From the NCBI GenBank assembly GCA_005877655.1, contig VBOC01000159.1, positions 2,636 to 9,067 on the forward strand: 6,432 nt of DNA, read 5' to 3'. Both the position numbers and the translations under genes were made by a program. Below are positions 1 through 5,924 of this stretch, one piece after another. The first letter of the stretch is position 1, and each line of letters begins with the position of its first letter. The stretch is from Ignavibacteria bacterium (GTDB taxonomy: Bacteria; Bacteroidota; Ignavibacteria; UBA10030; SZUA-254). The notes beneath the pieces are model-generated. The model did no database searches. It was given only the letters and a program-made list of their open reading frames with translations, and was not told where the DNA came from.

Positions 1-2
1 TT

Positions 3-10
3 CCACCTCC
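3..10 (-). promoter_or_regulatory. Ribosome binding site for a gene just beyond the left edge
   Basis: On the minus strand, seven bases after the cytochrome stop codon, the sequence reads GGAGGTGG, close to the full anti-Shine-Dalgarno complement. No start codon follows inside the window, so the next gene of the operon most likely begins within about ten bases past position 1. Its product cannot be seen. This indicates that the cytochrome is not the last gene of its transcript. Confidence 0.6.
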
Positions 11-16
11 CCGAAT

Positions 17-991
17 TTATTCTCCCGGACCTCTTTTTTTATAATACACTGCATCGGGGGGGATCTCCTCCCTGGCGTAGTCTTTGTGCTTGAACGGGAA
101 CAGGGGACGGGGCTTTGAATTGATATAAGCCGCGAGCTGCTGGGCTTCCTCCTCGGTCAGCCCGCCCGGGTCCAGATAGGGCATCATGTAAAGAATCATT
201 CCTGCAAGCGTGTAAACTCTCGCAGCGCCTGCCCCATCGTTCCACGAGTTCGGGCCCCACAACGGACCCGGCTTCTTATCGCCAATCGCCACCCCCTGCC
301 CATCCAACGCGTGGCACGTAACACACTTCTCTTTATAGATTCCTTCGCCAAGTTTTGGCTTCAGCTTTGAGAGGGGAATGATCTTTTCAGGAGGGATGGT
401 GTTCTGCCCCCTCCATGAGATTGCGGAGCCGAGTTGATGGCCGGACGAAATCCACGAAATGTACGCAGCGAGGGCGAGCACCTCGTGCGATGTGGTGGGA
501 ACGATAGATTCATCTCCGGTGAAGACGGGCTTCGCGCTTCTCTGACCTTTCGCTCCCAGCGCATGTTCACTCCGGAGAAAACAGCCGACAATGCGATCTT
601 CGAGGGAGAACAGCCGGCCCGCGCGCTTGTTATACTCCGGAAACACACCCGCTACCCCCACGAGGGGCATTGCCTTCTCCCTCTGCCCCGCATTGAGGTG
701 ACAGTTGTTGCACGACAACTTGTTCCCCGTGAATCGCCGGGCTTCCTGGGGAGTATTCTTGAAGATCCGATAGCCGAGAAGAATTTGGCGGGCAAGATGT
801 TGATCGCGGGGTAAGGAGCCGGTCAACGGGCTCTTCGGAATATCCCAGGCCGTTTCCATCCCCGTCTGGGCGGAGATGAGCGGACCGCTGAGCGATGAGT
901 CCGCAGGCCGATACTCCATCGGCTCCTGAGCGTGCGCGAGATTCCATACTACGAAAATCGCGGCCAGGAACGGGCGCAGACGCCCGCGCAT
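17..991 (-). CDS. tsdA: TsdA-like dihaem cytochrome c (thiosulfate dehydrogenase family)
   Basis: A 324-residue exported protein. Residues 1-21 form a Sec signal peptide ending in AHA. Two haem c sites are visible: CNNCH at 94-98 and CVTCH at 223-227. The stretch after haem 1 is characteristic of TsdA: NCHLNAG, then FPEYNKRAG and LEDRIVGCFLRS, where Cys137 matches the cysteine that ligates haem 1 in characterised TsdA enzymes. The second domain has LWGPNSWNDGAG and a late MMP (Met270), the likely distal ligand of haem 2. The family oxidises two thiosulfates to tetrathionate, or runs in reverse as a tetrathionate reductase, in the periplasm. The direction cannot be read here. The ATG at 991 lies four bases after the stop of the upstream PLP-enzyme gene, with AAGGG at 1000-1004 as ribosome site, so the two are very probably co-transcribed. 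The TsdA-like family call is firm; the exact substrate is inferred. Confidence 0.85.
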   Translation of the reverse strand: MRGRLRPFLAAIFVVWNLAHAQEPMEYRPADSSLSGPLISAQTGMETAWDIPKSPLTGSLPRDQHLARQILLGYRIFKNTPQEARRFTGNKLSCNNCHLNAGQREKAMPLVGVAGVFPEYNKRAGRLFSLEDRIVGCFLRSEHALGAKGQRSAKPVFTGDESIVPTTSHEVLALAAYISWISSGHQLGSAISWRGQNTIPPEKIIPLSKLKPKLGEGIYKEKCVTCHALDGQGVAIGDKKPGPLWGPNSWNDGAGAARVYTLAGMILYMMPYLDPGGLTEEEAQQLAAYINSKPRPLFPFKHKDYAREEIPPDAVYYKKRGPGE

Positions 992-995
992 CGCA

Positions 996-2351
996 TCAAC
1001 CCTTGGGCAATCCCTGCTTCGCGATCGATGCCATCACGTCGCAAAACCGGTCGAGTTCCTGGAGCGTGGTATAGAGACTCGGCGTGATCCGAATTCCCTT
1101 GAATTCGTCGTGGATGATGGGTGTCGTGAAAATCTTGTGTTTGTCCATCAGGTAGGCGCCGATGGCCGCCGGGTCGATCCCCACAATCTCGATGTTCGCG
1201 ATGCCGCACGATTGATTCGCATCGAACGAGGTGTGGAAACGAACGTTCGGCAAGTCCTTCAAACGGTTCATCCAGTACCGCGACAAATATCGAAGGCGGG
1301 CTTCCTTTCGCTCTGCCCCTATGCCGTTGTGAAAAAGGATCGCTTCGCCGATGGCGAGCCTCGGGGCGGCGGAGTGGGTCCCGATCTCTTCGAACTTACG
1401 GATATCCGCCGCCTGTTTCTTCTCTGCCGCCATGAGCGGCCAGAGCTTTTCGATTTTATCACGCTTCACAAAGAGCAGGCCTGTGCCTTTGGGAGCGAAG
1501 AGCCACTTGTGAAGGCTTGTGCCGAAGTAGTCGCACTGCAAATTTTCGTGCTTGAATGCAAAATGCCCGAAGGAGTGCGCCCCATCGACGATAACCTCGA
1601 TTCCCTTGGAGCGCGCGAGCTCGCAGACTGCCTTTACCGGCGTAATCTGGCCCGTAATGTTGATCACATGGGACATGAGGACCAGCCGGGTCCTGTTCGT
1701 GATGCCTTTTTCAAACGCACCGACAATCGAATCGAGATTCTTCGGCGCGATCGGGACCTGGATGAGTTTTAAGACCAGTCCCTCGCGCGTTTCCCGTTGG
1801 CGGAGCGTCGTGAGCATGCGCGGATAGTCCTGTGTGGTCGTCAGGATCTCATCCCCAGATTTGAAATCCATCCCTGTGAGCAAAATCTCGAGGGATTCGG
1901 AGGCATTCCTCGTGATTGCAATTTCCTCGCGGTCGCAGCCGAAGATTTCGGCAAGCCCCGTGCGTATCGTTTCACACTGCGGCTCGAGGATCTGCCACAT
2001 CGTGTAGGCAGTTGCATCTTCCTGCTCCCAGATGTACCGGACGAGGGCTTCCGTTACGATGCGCGGGGACGGGGAGACGCCGCCATTGTTGAGATTGGTG
2101 ATCCCCCTCGTGACCGAAAAAGCCTGTTGAATATCGAGCCAGAAATCCTCGTTGGAGGCGGCCTGGTCGGGCGTCAGATGTTCTACCCGCCGGGCCGCGG
2201 CGTGGACATTATTGAGCAGGGCCGCCAATGTTGTTGTCGACATTGTGGCAAGCCCGACCCCCTTCCCGACCATCGTCAGAAACTTCCTTCGATCGAAGCC
2301 GGCGGGCGTCGAACGATCGCGGCCGGGGATTTCTCGAATCAGCCTTTCCAT
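996..2351 (-). CDS. Tat-exported class V aminotransferase-fold PLP enzyme
   Basis: A 451-residue fold-type I PLP enzyme of the class V (isopenicillin-N-epimerase/cysteine-desulfurase-like) group. The N-terminus has a twin-arginine motif, DRRKFL at 20-25, followed by a hydrophobic stretch and a likely cleavage site near VHAAA (about 49-53). This implies folding with PLP in the cytoplasm and export by Tat. Catalytic-domain marks are NLNNGG (86-91), VDGAHS (255-260, Asp256 contacting the PLP pyridine nitrogen), SLHKW with Lys282 as the Schiff-base lysine, THSAAP (325-330), and Arg421 in GIRITPS, the expected substrate-carboxylate arginine. The C-terminal segment 401-430 lacks the catalytic cysteine loop of SufS/CsdA desulfurases, so it is more likely an epimerase, a C-S lyase or another lyase; the substrate is unknown. 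The start at 2351 has GAAGGG six bases upstream (2358-2363). It sits 49 bases after the OmpA-like gene and four before the cytochrome. Confidence 0.85.
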   Translation of the reverse strand: MERLIREIPGRDRSTPAGFDRRKFLTMVGKGVGLATMSTTTLAALLNNVHAAARRVEHLTPDQAASNEDFWLDIQQAFSVTRGITNLNNGGVSPSPRIVTEALVRYIWEQEDATAYTMWQILEPQCETIRTGLAEIFGCDREEIAITRNASESLEILLTGMDFKSGDEILTTTQDYPRMLTTLRQRETREGLVLKLIQVPIAPKNLDSIVGAFEKGITNRTRLVLMSHVINITGQITPVKAVCELARSKGIEVIVDGAHSFGHFAFKHENLQCDYFGTSLHKWLFAPKGTGLLFVKRDKIEKLWPLMAAEKKQAADIRKFEEIGTHSAAPRLAIGEAILFHNGIGAERKEARLRYLSRYWMNRLKDLPNVRFHTSFDANQSCGIANIEIVGIDPAAIGAYLMDKHKIFTTPIIHDEFKGIRITPSLYTTLQELDRFCDVMASIAKQGLPKG

Positions 2352-2400
2352 GGTGTGCCCTTCATAAAAATGCCCTGCGACTTTGCCGTAGCCCGGTTCA

Positions 2401-3888
2401 TCACTTCTTTTCCGACGACCATCGCGGTGCGATCACGACGTCGATTCGCCTGTTCTTTGCCCTGCCATCGGGGGTGTCGTTGCTCGCGACCGGTCTGCTC
2501 TCGCCGTATCCGTGGTGGTTGATGGGGAGTTCCACGCCCATATTCGCCATCAGGTACTCGGCCACGGCCTTCGCACGGCTTTCCGATAACGTCTGGTTGA
2601 GTTCGTCGCTTCCCTGCGAATCCGTATGCCCTTCGATTGTCACGCTGCACTTCGGAAACCTCTTGATGGCGTCCTGCACCTTCGTCAGCAGGCTGTAGTA
2701 CTCGGCTTCGATCGTGTTCTTGCCAACCGGGAAGCTCAGGCCGTAGAGGCGAATCACAATATCATCGCCATCCCTGAGCACGTTCCCCTCTTCCCGCGTG
2801 AACATGGATGAGATTAGCCGGACTGTCTCCTCTTCCTGGTGCTTCAAGCCCAATGTTCGCTGAAGGCCTTTCTCCGACTCCGTCAGCGAGCCGACCCGCC
2901 CCTCCATCGAGGAGACCTGCTGTTTGAGATTCTCAATCTCGGTTTCCCTTTCTCTGATCGACTCTCCCGACTGGCGGAGCTGATCCGCATCCTTCAGCGC
3001 CGTCGCATCGCGCTGCTTCAAACCGGAGATGGCATCAGAGACCGCGCTGTCGAGTCCCTTGTCGAAGTGAGCCTGCAAACCAAGCACGCTCTCGATCCGT
3101 CCGAACTGGGCCTCTGAAGCAAGCAGGACATCTTCGAGAGTCTTATCCTCCTTCTTGAGCTGGCGGATCGTTCTGGACAGATAGAGGGCGTGAGCGGCCT
3201 CGTATTTCGCTTCCTGAGCGAGCTGCCTCGCTTCGTCGGCATCGTGGCGATTTTGCTTCAGCAAATCTTCGACACGCAGCGCAAGACGCCTGGCTTTCTC
3301 GAGAGTTTTCGGAGCCACGTCCCGAACCCCCTCCGCGTCGGCCCTTGCGAGCAGCTCACGGGCGGGGGAGAGATAATTGGATTTAACCGCTTCGAGCTCG
3401 GCGCTCCGGTAGGTGGACTGTGCTTCTTCTGCTCCGCGCCTGGCGGCTTCGGCGTTCCCATCCTCGAGCGAGTGCGCCGCCTTGTTAAATTGCAATTCCG
3501 CTTTGTTCCAAAGTTCGGGAAAAGATTTCGGAGCCCCGACGCTCTTGGCGTCGTTGCGCGCAGCCGCCACACCGGTGAAGAGCAGTTCGGCGGCTTTGCA
3601 CTCATCCAGTGCCTTTGCGAAGTAGGCCGATGCGTTCTTCAGCTTGTCGCGAATGTCTTCAAGACTCCGCCCCCGCTTGTAGAATTCCTCCCCCTCCTGA
3701 TAGTATTGCATCCCCTTCTTGAAACTCGCAGGGGCGTAGAGGTCGGCGCTTTTCTCTTTTACCCGGTCGAGTGTCCGATCGACTTCCCCGAATAATTCCG
3801 ACCGGAGATTCTCTTGCGCCGCGACCCGGGCCGGGGCGAAAAGGGCGAACAGAAGAAGACAGAAAAACATTGGACGACAATGCCGCAT
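2401..3888 (-). CDS. OmpA-family peptidoglycan-binding protein with helical-repeat and coiled-coil N-terminus
   Basis: A 495-residue envelope protein. Residues 1-24 are a signal peptide ending in RVAA before QEN; there is no lipobox. Residues about 50-240 are charged, alanine-rich helices in three divergent copies, each opening with an AP-[ST]-[FL] motif (APASF at 52, APKSF at 119, APKTL at 192), similar in style to DUF4398 regions. Residues about 295-355 are predicted coiled coil by heptad pattern. The C-terminal OmpA domain (about 375-490) has IEGHTDSQGSDELN, LSESRAKAV and NRRIDVVI. Asp423 and Arg438 are 15 residues apart, as are the two residues that bind diaminopimelate in characterised OmpA domains. 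There is no beta-barrel, so the protein is probably a periplasmic or outer-membrane-associated peptidoglycan tether. It is first in its transcript, with its own promoter and TAGGA seven bases before the ATG. What the N-terminal repeats bind is unknown. Confidence 0.88.
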   Translation of the reverse strand: MRHCRPMFFCLLLFALFAPARVAAQENLRSELFGEVDRTLDRVKEKSADLYAPASFKKGMQYYQEGEEFYKRGRSLEDIRDKLKNASAYFAKALDECKAAELLFTGVAAARNDAKSVGAPKSFPELWNKAELQFNKAAHSLEDGNAEAARRGAEEAQSTYRSAELEAVKSNYLSPARELLARADAEGVRDVAPKTLEKARRLALRVEDLLKQNRHDADEARQLAQEAKYEAAHALYLSRTIRQLKKEDKTLEDVLLASEAQFGRIESVLGLQAHFDKGLDSAVSDAISGLKQRDATALKDADQLRQSGESIRERETEIENLKQQVSSMEGRVGSLTESEKGLQRTLGLKHQEEETVRLISSMFTREEGNVLRDGDDIVIRLYGLSFPVGKNTIEAEYYSLLTKVQDAIKRFPKCSVTIEGHTDSQGSDELNQTLSESRAKAVAEYLMANMGVELPINHHGYGESRPVASNDTPDGRAKNRRIDVVIAPRWSSEKK

Positions 3889-3912
3889 CAGCTGTTCCTA
3901 ATTTTTTTGCCA

Positions 3913-3941
3913 AATATACCCCTATTCGCCCTCACTGTCAA
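3913..3941 (-). promoter_or_regulatory. Strong promoter of the OmpA-like gene
   Basis: On the minus strand a perfect -35 box TTGACA (3941-3936) is followed, after a spacer of exactly 17 bases, by TATATT (3918-3913), five of six matches to the sigma-70 -10 box. The -10 continues as TATATTTG, which also fits the Bacteroidota element TAnnTTTG, and the TTG of the -35 lies 20 bases upstream of it. Transcription would start near 3906, leaving a short leader of roughly 18 bases before the ATG at 3888 that contains the ribosome site. It sits in the 86-base gap between the GlcF-like C-terminal ORF and the OmpA-like gene, so it separates the two blocks and probably drives the OmpA-PLP enzyme-cytochrome operon. 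Confidence 0.75.
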
Positions 3942-3974
3942 GAACCCAAATAGGCGGCCCGCTTCCATTCTCGA

Positions 3975-4781
3975 TCAGGCCCCTTCGTAGGCTCGCCGAA
4001 GAAGGCTCACCGGATGCATGACTTCCGCCTTGAGGCCGAATTTTCTGATGCCGTAGTCGATCTGAAGGTGGCAGCCGGGGTTCCCCGTAAGAACGATTTC
4101 GGCCTTCGTCGATGCGATATGGCTCATTTTTCTTTCCAGGAGTGCCATGGAATCCTCAAAGTGCACGATATTGTAAATGCCGGCGCTTCCGCAACACCAC
4201 GTCGCTTCGGGGAGTTCGACAAGCTCGATTCCGGGGATCGATGCCACGATCCGCCGCGGCTGGCGGGAGATCGCCTGGGTGTGGACGAGATGGCAGGCCT
4301 CGTGATAGGTGACGCGCTTCGCAACCGGATGCCGGGGCTCGACGTAGCCCACCTCGGCGAGAAATTCCGTGATATCCTTCGTCCTTTTGGAAAGGTTTTC
4401 GGCACGGAGGGCATAGTGGCGCTCATCCCGAAGCAGAGATCCGTATTCCTTCAAGAATGCACTGCATCCGGCGGAGTCCACAATAATTGCGTCGAGCTGT
4501 CGCCCATCGAATGCGTCGATAATTCTCCGTGCGAGCGCCCGGGCTGTTCGGACATCCCCGTTATGACCGTGCAGGGAACCGCAGCAGCCCTGTCCCTTCG
4601 GGATAACGACTTCAAAGCCGTTTCTCAACAAGACGTCGACAACGTCCCGGTGGATCTCGGGAAATACCACATTCATGACGCATCCCGTGAGGAGCGCGAC
4701 TCTTCCCCGGGAGGAGCCCGCGGGCGAGAGCAGTTCCTGGACCGTTTCATCGAAAAACTTGTCTGGCACTCTTGGAAGCAT
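3975..4781 (-). CDS. glcF: GlcF-like C-terminal half: two CCG domains (frameshifted or split gene)
   Basis: This carries the two cysteine-rich CCG domains of glycolate oxidase iron-sulfur subunit GlcF (also found in HdrB and LutA). Motif positions are given in the 288-residue frame open from 4841. CCG domain 1 has LLTGCVM (Cys54), GQGCCGSLH (Cys86-87) and DSAGC (Cys126). Domain 2 has HEACH (Cys183), TWCCGSAG (Cys216-217) and NPGCH (Cys257). All are intact. The frame is closed by a TAG just upstream of the ATG at 4841. Between 4841 and 4799 the other frame matches the family better, so I place the start at the ATG at 4781 (268 residues), which has GAGGG 11 bases upstream overlapping the stop of the N-terminal ORF. 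Whether this is translated alone, or is the tail of one frameshifted gene, is undecided. In GlcF the subunit passes electrons from the flavoprotein partner to the quinone pool. No partner flavoprotein gene is in the window. Confidence 0.75.
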   Translation of the reverse strand: MLPRVPDKFFDETVQELLSPAGSSRGRVALLTGCVMNVVFPEIHRDVVDVLLRNGFEVVIPKGQGCCGSLHGHNGDVRTARALARRIIDAFDGRQLDAIIVDSAGCSAFLKEYGSLLRDERHYALRAENLSKRTKDITEFLAEVGYVEPRHPVAKRVTYHEACHLVHTQAISRQPRRIVASIPGIELVELPEATWCCGSAGIYNIVHFEDSMALLERKMSHIASTKAEIVLTGNPGCHLQIDYGIRKFGLKAEVMHPVSLLRRAYEGA

Positions 4782-4800
4782 CGAATGTTTATCCCTCAAA
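4779..4800 (-). other. Frameshift or split junction in the GlcF-like gene
   Basis: The N-terminal frame stops at TGA (4798-4796) directly after a family-like linker (LAARLLKLVL), and the family-like sequence resumes in the -1 frame as RDKHSMLPRVPDKFF. Adding one base near the CTTTGA run would join them as LKLVLLRDKHSMLP, giving about 407 residues in total. The junction also contains a plausible reinitiation signal: GAGGG at 4797-4793 and ATG at 4781-4779. Homopolymers here are only three bases long, so a simple run-length sequencing error is not obvious. Confidence 0.7.
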
Positions 4801-5197
4801 GCACCAACTTCAGCAGCCGGGCCGCCAGCTTCGTCCGCCATTTGGATCTAAGCACCCCTCTGAGGACGATCCACTTTACGAGGCGTAGGCGCAGCGGCTC
4901 TTTTTTTTGCTCGTAGATCAGCCTCCGGGCGTCTTCAACAAGCGACCCGTACTGAACGCCTGCCGGGCATGCGGTCTGGCAGGCCTGGCAGTCGAGGCAA
5001 AAATTCATTTCATAGCCGAATTCGCCGCCTGGGTCGAGCTTCCCATCCAGAACCGACCGGATCAGCCGGATCCGCCCCCGGGGAGAGGACTGCTCCTTGT
5101 AGGTAAGCGCATAGGTGGGGCAGACCGGCAGGCACATTCCGCAGTGAATGCAATGGCTGAGAATCTCATCGATCGGTTGGCTTTTCGATACGGTCAT
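4796..5197 (-). CDS. glcF: GlcF-like N-terminal half: two [4Fe-4S] ferredoxin motifs (frameshifted or split gene)
   Basis: A 133-residue piece with two classical [4Fe-4S] motifs: CIHCGMCLPVCP (Cys16, 19, 22, 26) and CLDCQACQTACP (Cys67, 70, 73, 77), with the GlcF-type YALTYKEQSSPRGRIRLI between them. The C-terminal segment (VKWIVLRGVL to LLKLVL) is the usual helical linker that leads into the CCG domains in GlcF, but a TGA ends it. The frame is open to an ATG at 5266. I chose the ATG at 5197 because it overlaps the rhomboid stop as ATGA, typical translational coupling, and places the first cysteine at residue 16 as expected; there is no convincing Shine-Dalgarno of its own. On its own it resembles HdrC-like ferredoxins. 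Role: electron transfer from a flavin-dependent 2-hydroxyacid dehydrogenase, inferred from family. Confidence 0.78.
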   Translation of the reverse strand: MTVSKSQPIDEILSHCIHCGMCLPVCPTYALTYKEQSSPRGRIRLIRSVLDGKLDPGGEFGYEMNFCLDCQACQTACPAGVQYGSLVEDARRLIYEQKKEPLRLRLVKWIVLRGVLRSKWRTKLAARLLKLVL

Positions 5198-5862
5198 GCC
5201 AGGCGCGGTTTCCGCAGGAATGGGAACAACGCCGCCCCCGCCGCAAATCCGCCGACATGCGCCCACCAGGCAACCCCCCCTGCATCGCCGCCGATCCCGA
5301 GAGAAAGGACGCCGCTGACGATTTGCATGAAGAACCAGATGCCGAGAAAAAGGTGAGCCGGCAGTTCCACGATCTGAAAGAAGAAAAATATCGGAATAAG
5401 CGTCACCACCCTCGCAGTGGGAAAGAGGAAGACGTACGCGCCGAGCACTCCGGCAATCGCCCCGCTCGCCCCGACCATCGGAATCCCGGAATCCGCATTG
5501 AAATGCACCTGGGTGGCAGCGGCGGCGAGACCTGCGACCAGGTAGAACACAAGGTACCGGAAATGGCCGAACCGGTCCTCAACATTGTCGCCGAAAATAT
5601 ACAGAAAGAGCATGTTGCCCACGAGATGCAACCACCCCCCGTGAAGAAACATCGAGGTAAACACCGGGATGATGGCCCTGAGGCCCTCCGAGTGCAGGTG
5701 ATCGAGAAAGCGGGCTGGCACGAGTCCGTAGTGAAGAATGAATGTATCGAGATGCCGGCCGAGCGAGAGCTCGAACAGAAACACCACTCCGTTCAAACCG
5801 ATGAGGAGATAGTTGACGACCGGAATTGTATTAGCGGGGACGGTATCCCGGAGGGGAATCAT
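5194..5862 (-). CDS. Rhomboid-family intramembrane serine protease
   Basis: A 222-residue polytopic membrane protein with about six hydrophobic segments. The catalytic dyad is visible: Ser133 in GASGAIAG and His202 in WAHVGGF. The conserved HGGWLHLVGN supplies His79 and Asn83 of the oxyanion region. The N-terminus MIPLRDTVP is the usual opening of this bacterial rhomboid subgroup, which supports the ATG at 5862 although the ribosome site (GAAAGA immediately before it) is weak. Rhomboids cleave transmembrane substrates inside the lipid bilayer; the substrate here is unknown. The gene lies 52 bases after the hydrolase and its stop overlaps the GlcF-like start by ATGA. The neighbours do not suggest a specific substrate. 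Confidence 0.92.
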   Translation of the reverse strand: MIPLRDTVPANTIPVVNYLLIGLNGVVFLFELSLGRHLDTFILHYGLVPARFLDHLHSEGLRAIIPVFTSMFLHGGWLHLVGNMLFLYIFGDNVEDRFGHFRYLVFYLVAGLAAAATQVHFNADSGIPMVGASGAIAGVLGAYVFLFPTARVVTLIPIFFFFQIVELPAHLFLGIWFFMQIVSGVLSLGIGGDAGGVAWWAHVGGFAAGAALFPFLRKPRLA

Positions 5863-5893
5863 TCTTTCGTCGACGGATGAGGACAGGCAGCCG

Positions 5894-5924
5894 GCGCATC
5901 TAACTTCCCTCGTTTCAGATGCGC
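5894..5924. repeat. Perfect 8-base inverted repeat (stem-loop) at the hydrolase stop codon
   Basis: On the minus strand GCGCATCT (5924-5917) is repeated inverted as AGATGCGC (5901-5894) around a 15-base loop. A G-T and an A-T pair can extend the stem inward to ten. The hydrolase stop codon TGA (5917-5915) begins at the last base of the first arm. No run of T follows on the minus strand, so it is not a canonical intrinsic terminator. It may protect the 3' end of the hydrolase message or attenuate read-through into the rhomboid gene. Confidence 0.5.

Noticed and set aside
1110..1772. 220-codon plus-strand ORF opposite the PLP-enzyme gene
   Set aside because: It runs antisense to the catalytic core including the PLP lysine and shows no domain; it is a mirror ORF.
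3190..3795. 201-codon plus-strand ORF opposite the OmpA-like gene
   Set aside because: It is antisense to the signal-peptide-adjacent helical repeats and has no family resemblance or clear ribosome site.
3942..3974. Possible intrinsic terminator after the GlcF-like gene
   Set aside because: The GC-rich GCGGGCCGCC stretch cannot form a stem with a usable loop and no T-run follows it on the minus strand.
4796..4804. Programmed -1 ribosomal frameshift at the GTGCTTTGA junction
   Set aside because: No X_XXY_YYZ slippery heptamer is present in the right phase and I see no clear downstream stem, so mutation, sequence error or reinitiation is more likely.
4014..4916. 300-codon plus-strand ORF opposite the GlcF-like genes
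   Set aside because: It is antisense to conserved CCG and ferredoxin domains, has no recognisable motif and is explained by the third-position bias of the minus-strand genes.
4796..5266. Longer start (ATG at 5266) for the N-terminal GlcF-like ORF
   Set aside because: The extra 23 residues lie inside the rhomboid C-terminus and do not look like the family; the ATG at 5197 with ATGA overlap fits better.
5257..5880. 207-codon plus-strand ORF opposite the rhomboid gene
   Set aside because: It is highly charged and low in hydrophobic residues, as expected for the complement of membrane-protein codons; no domain is recognised.
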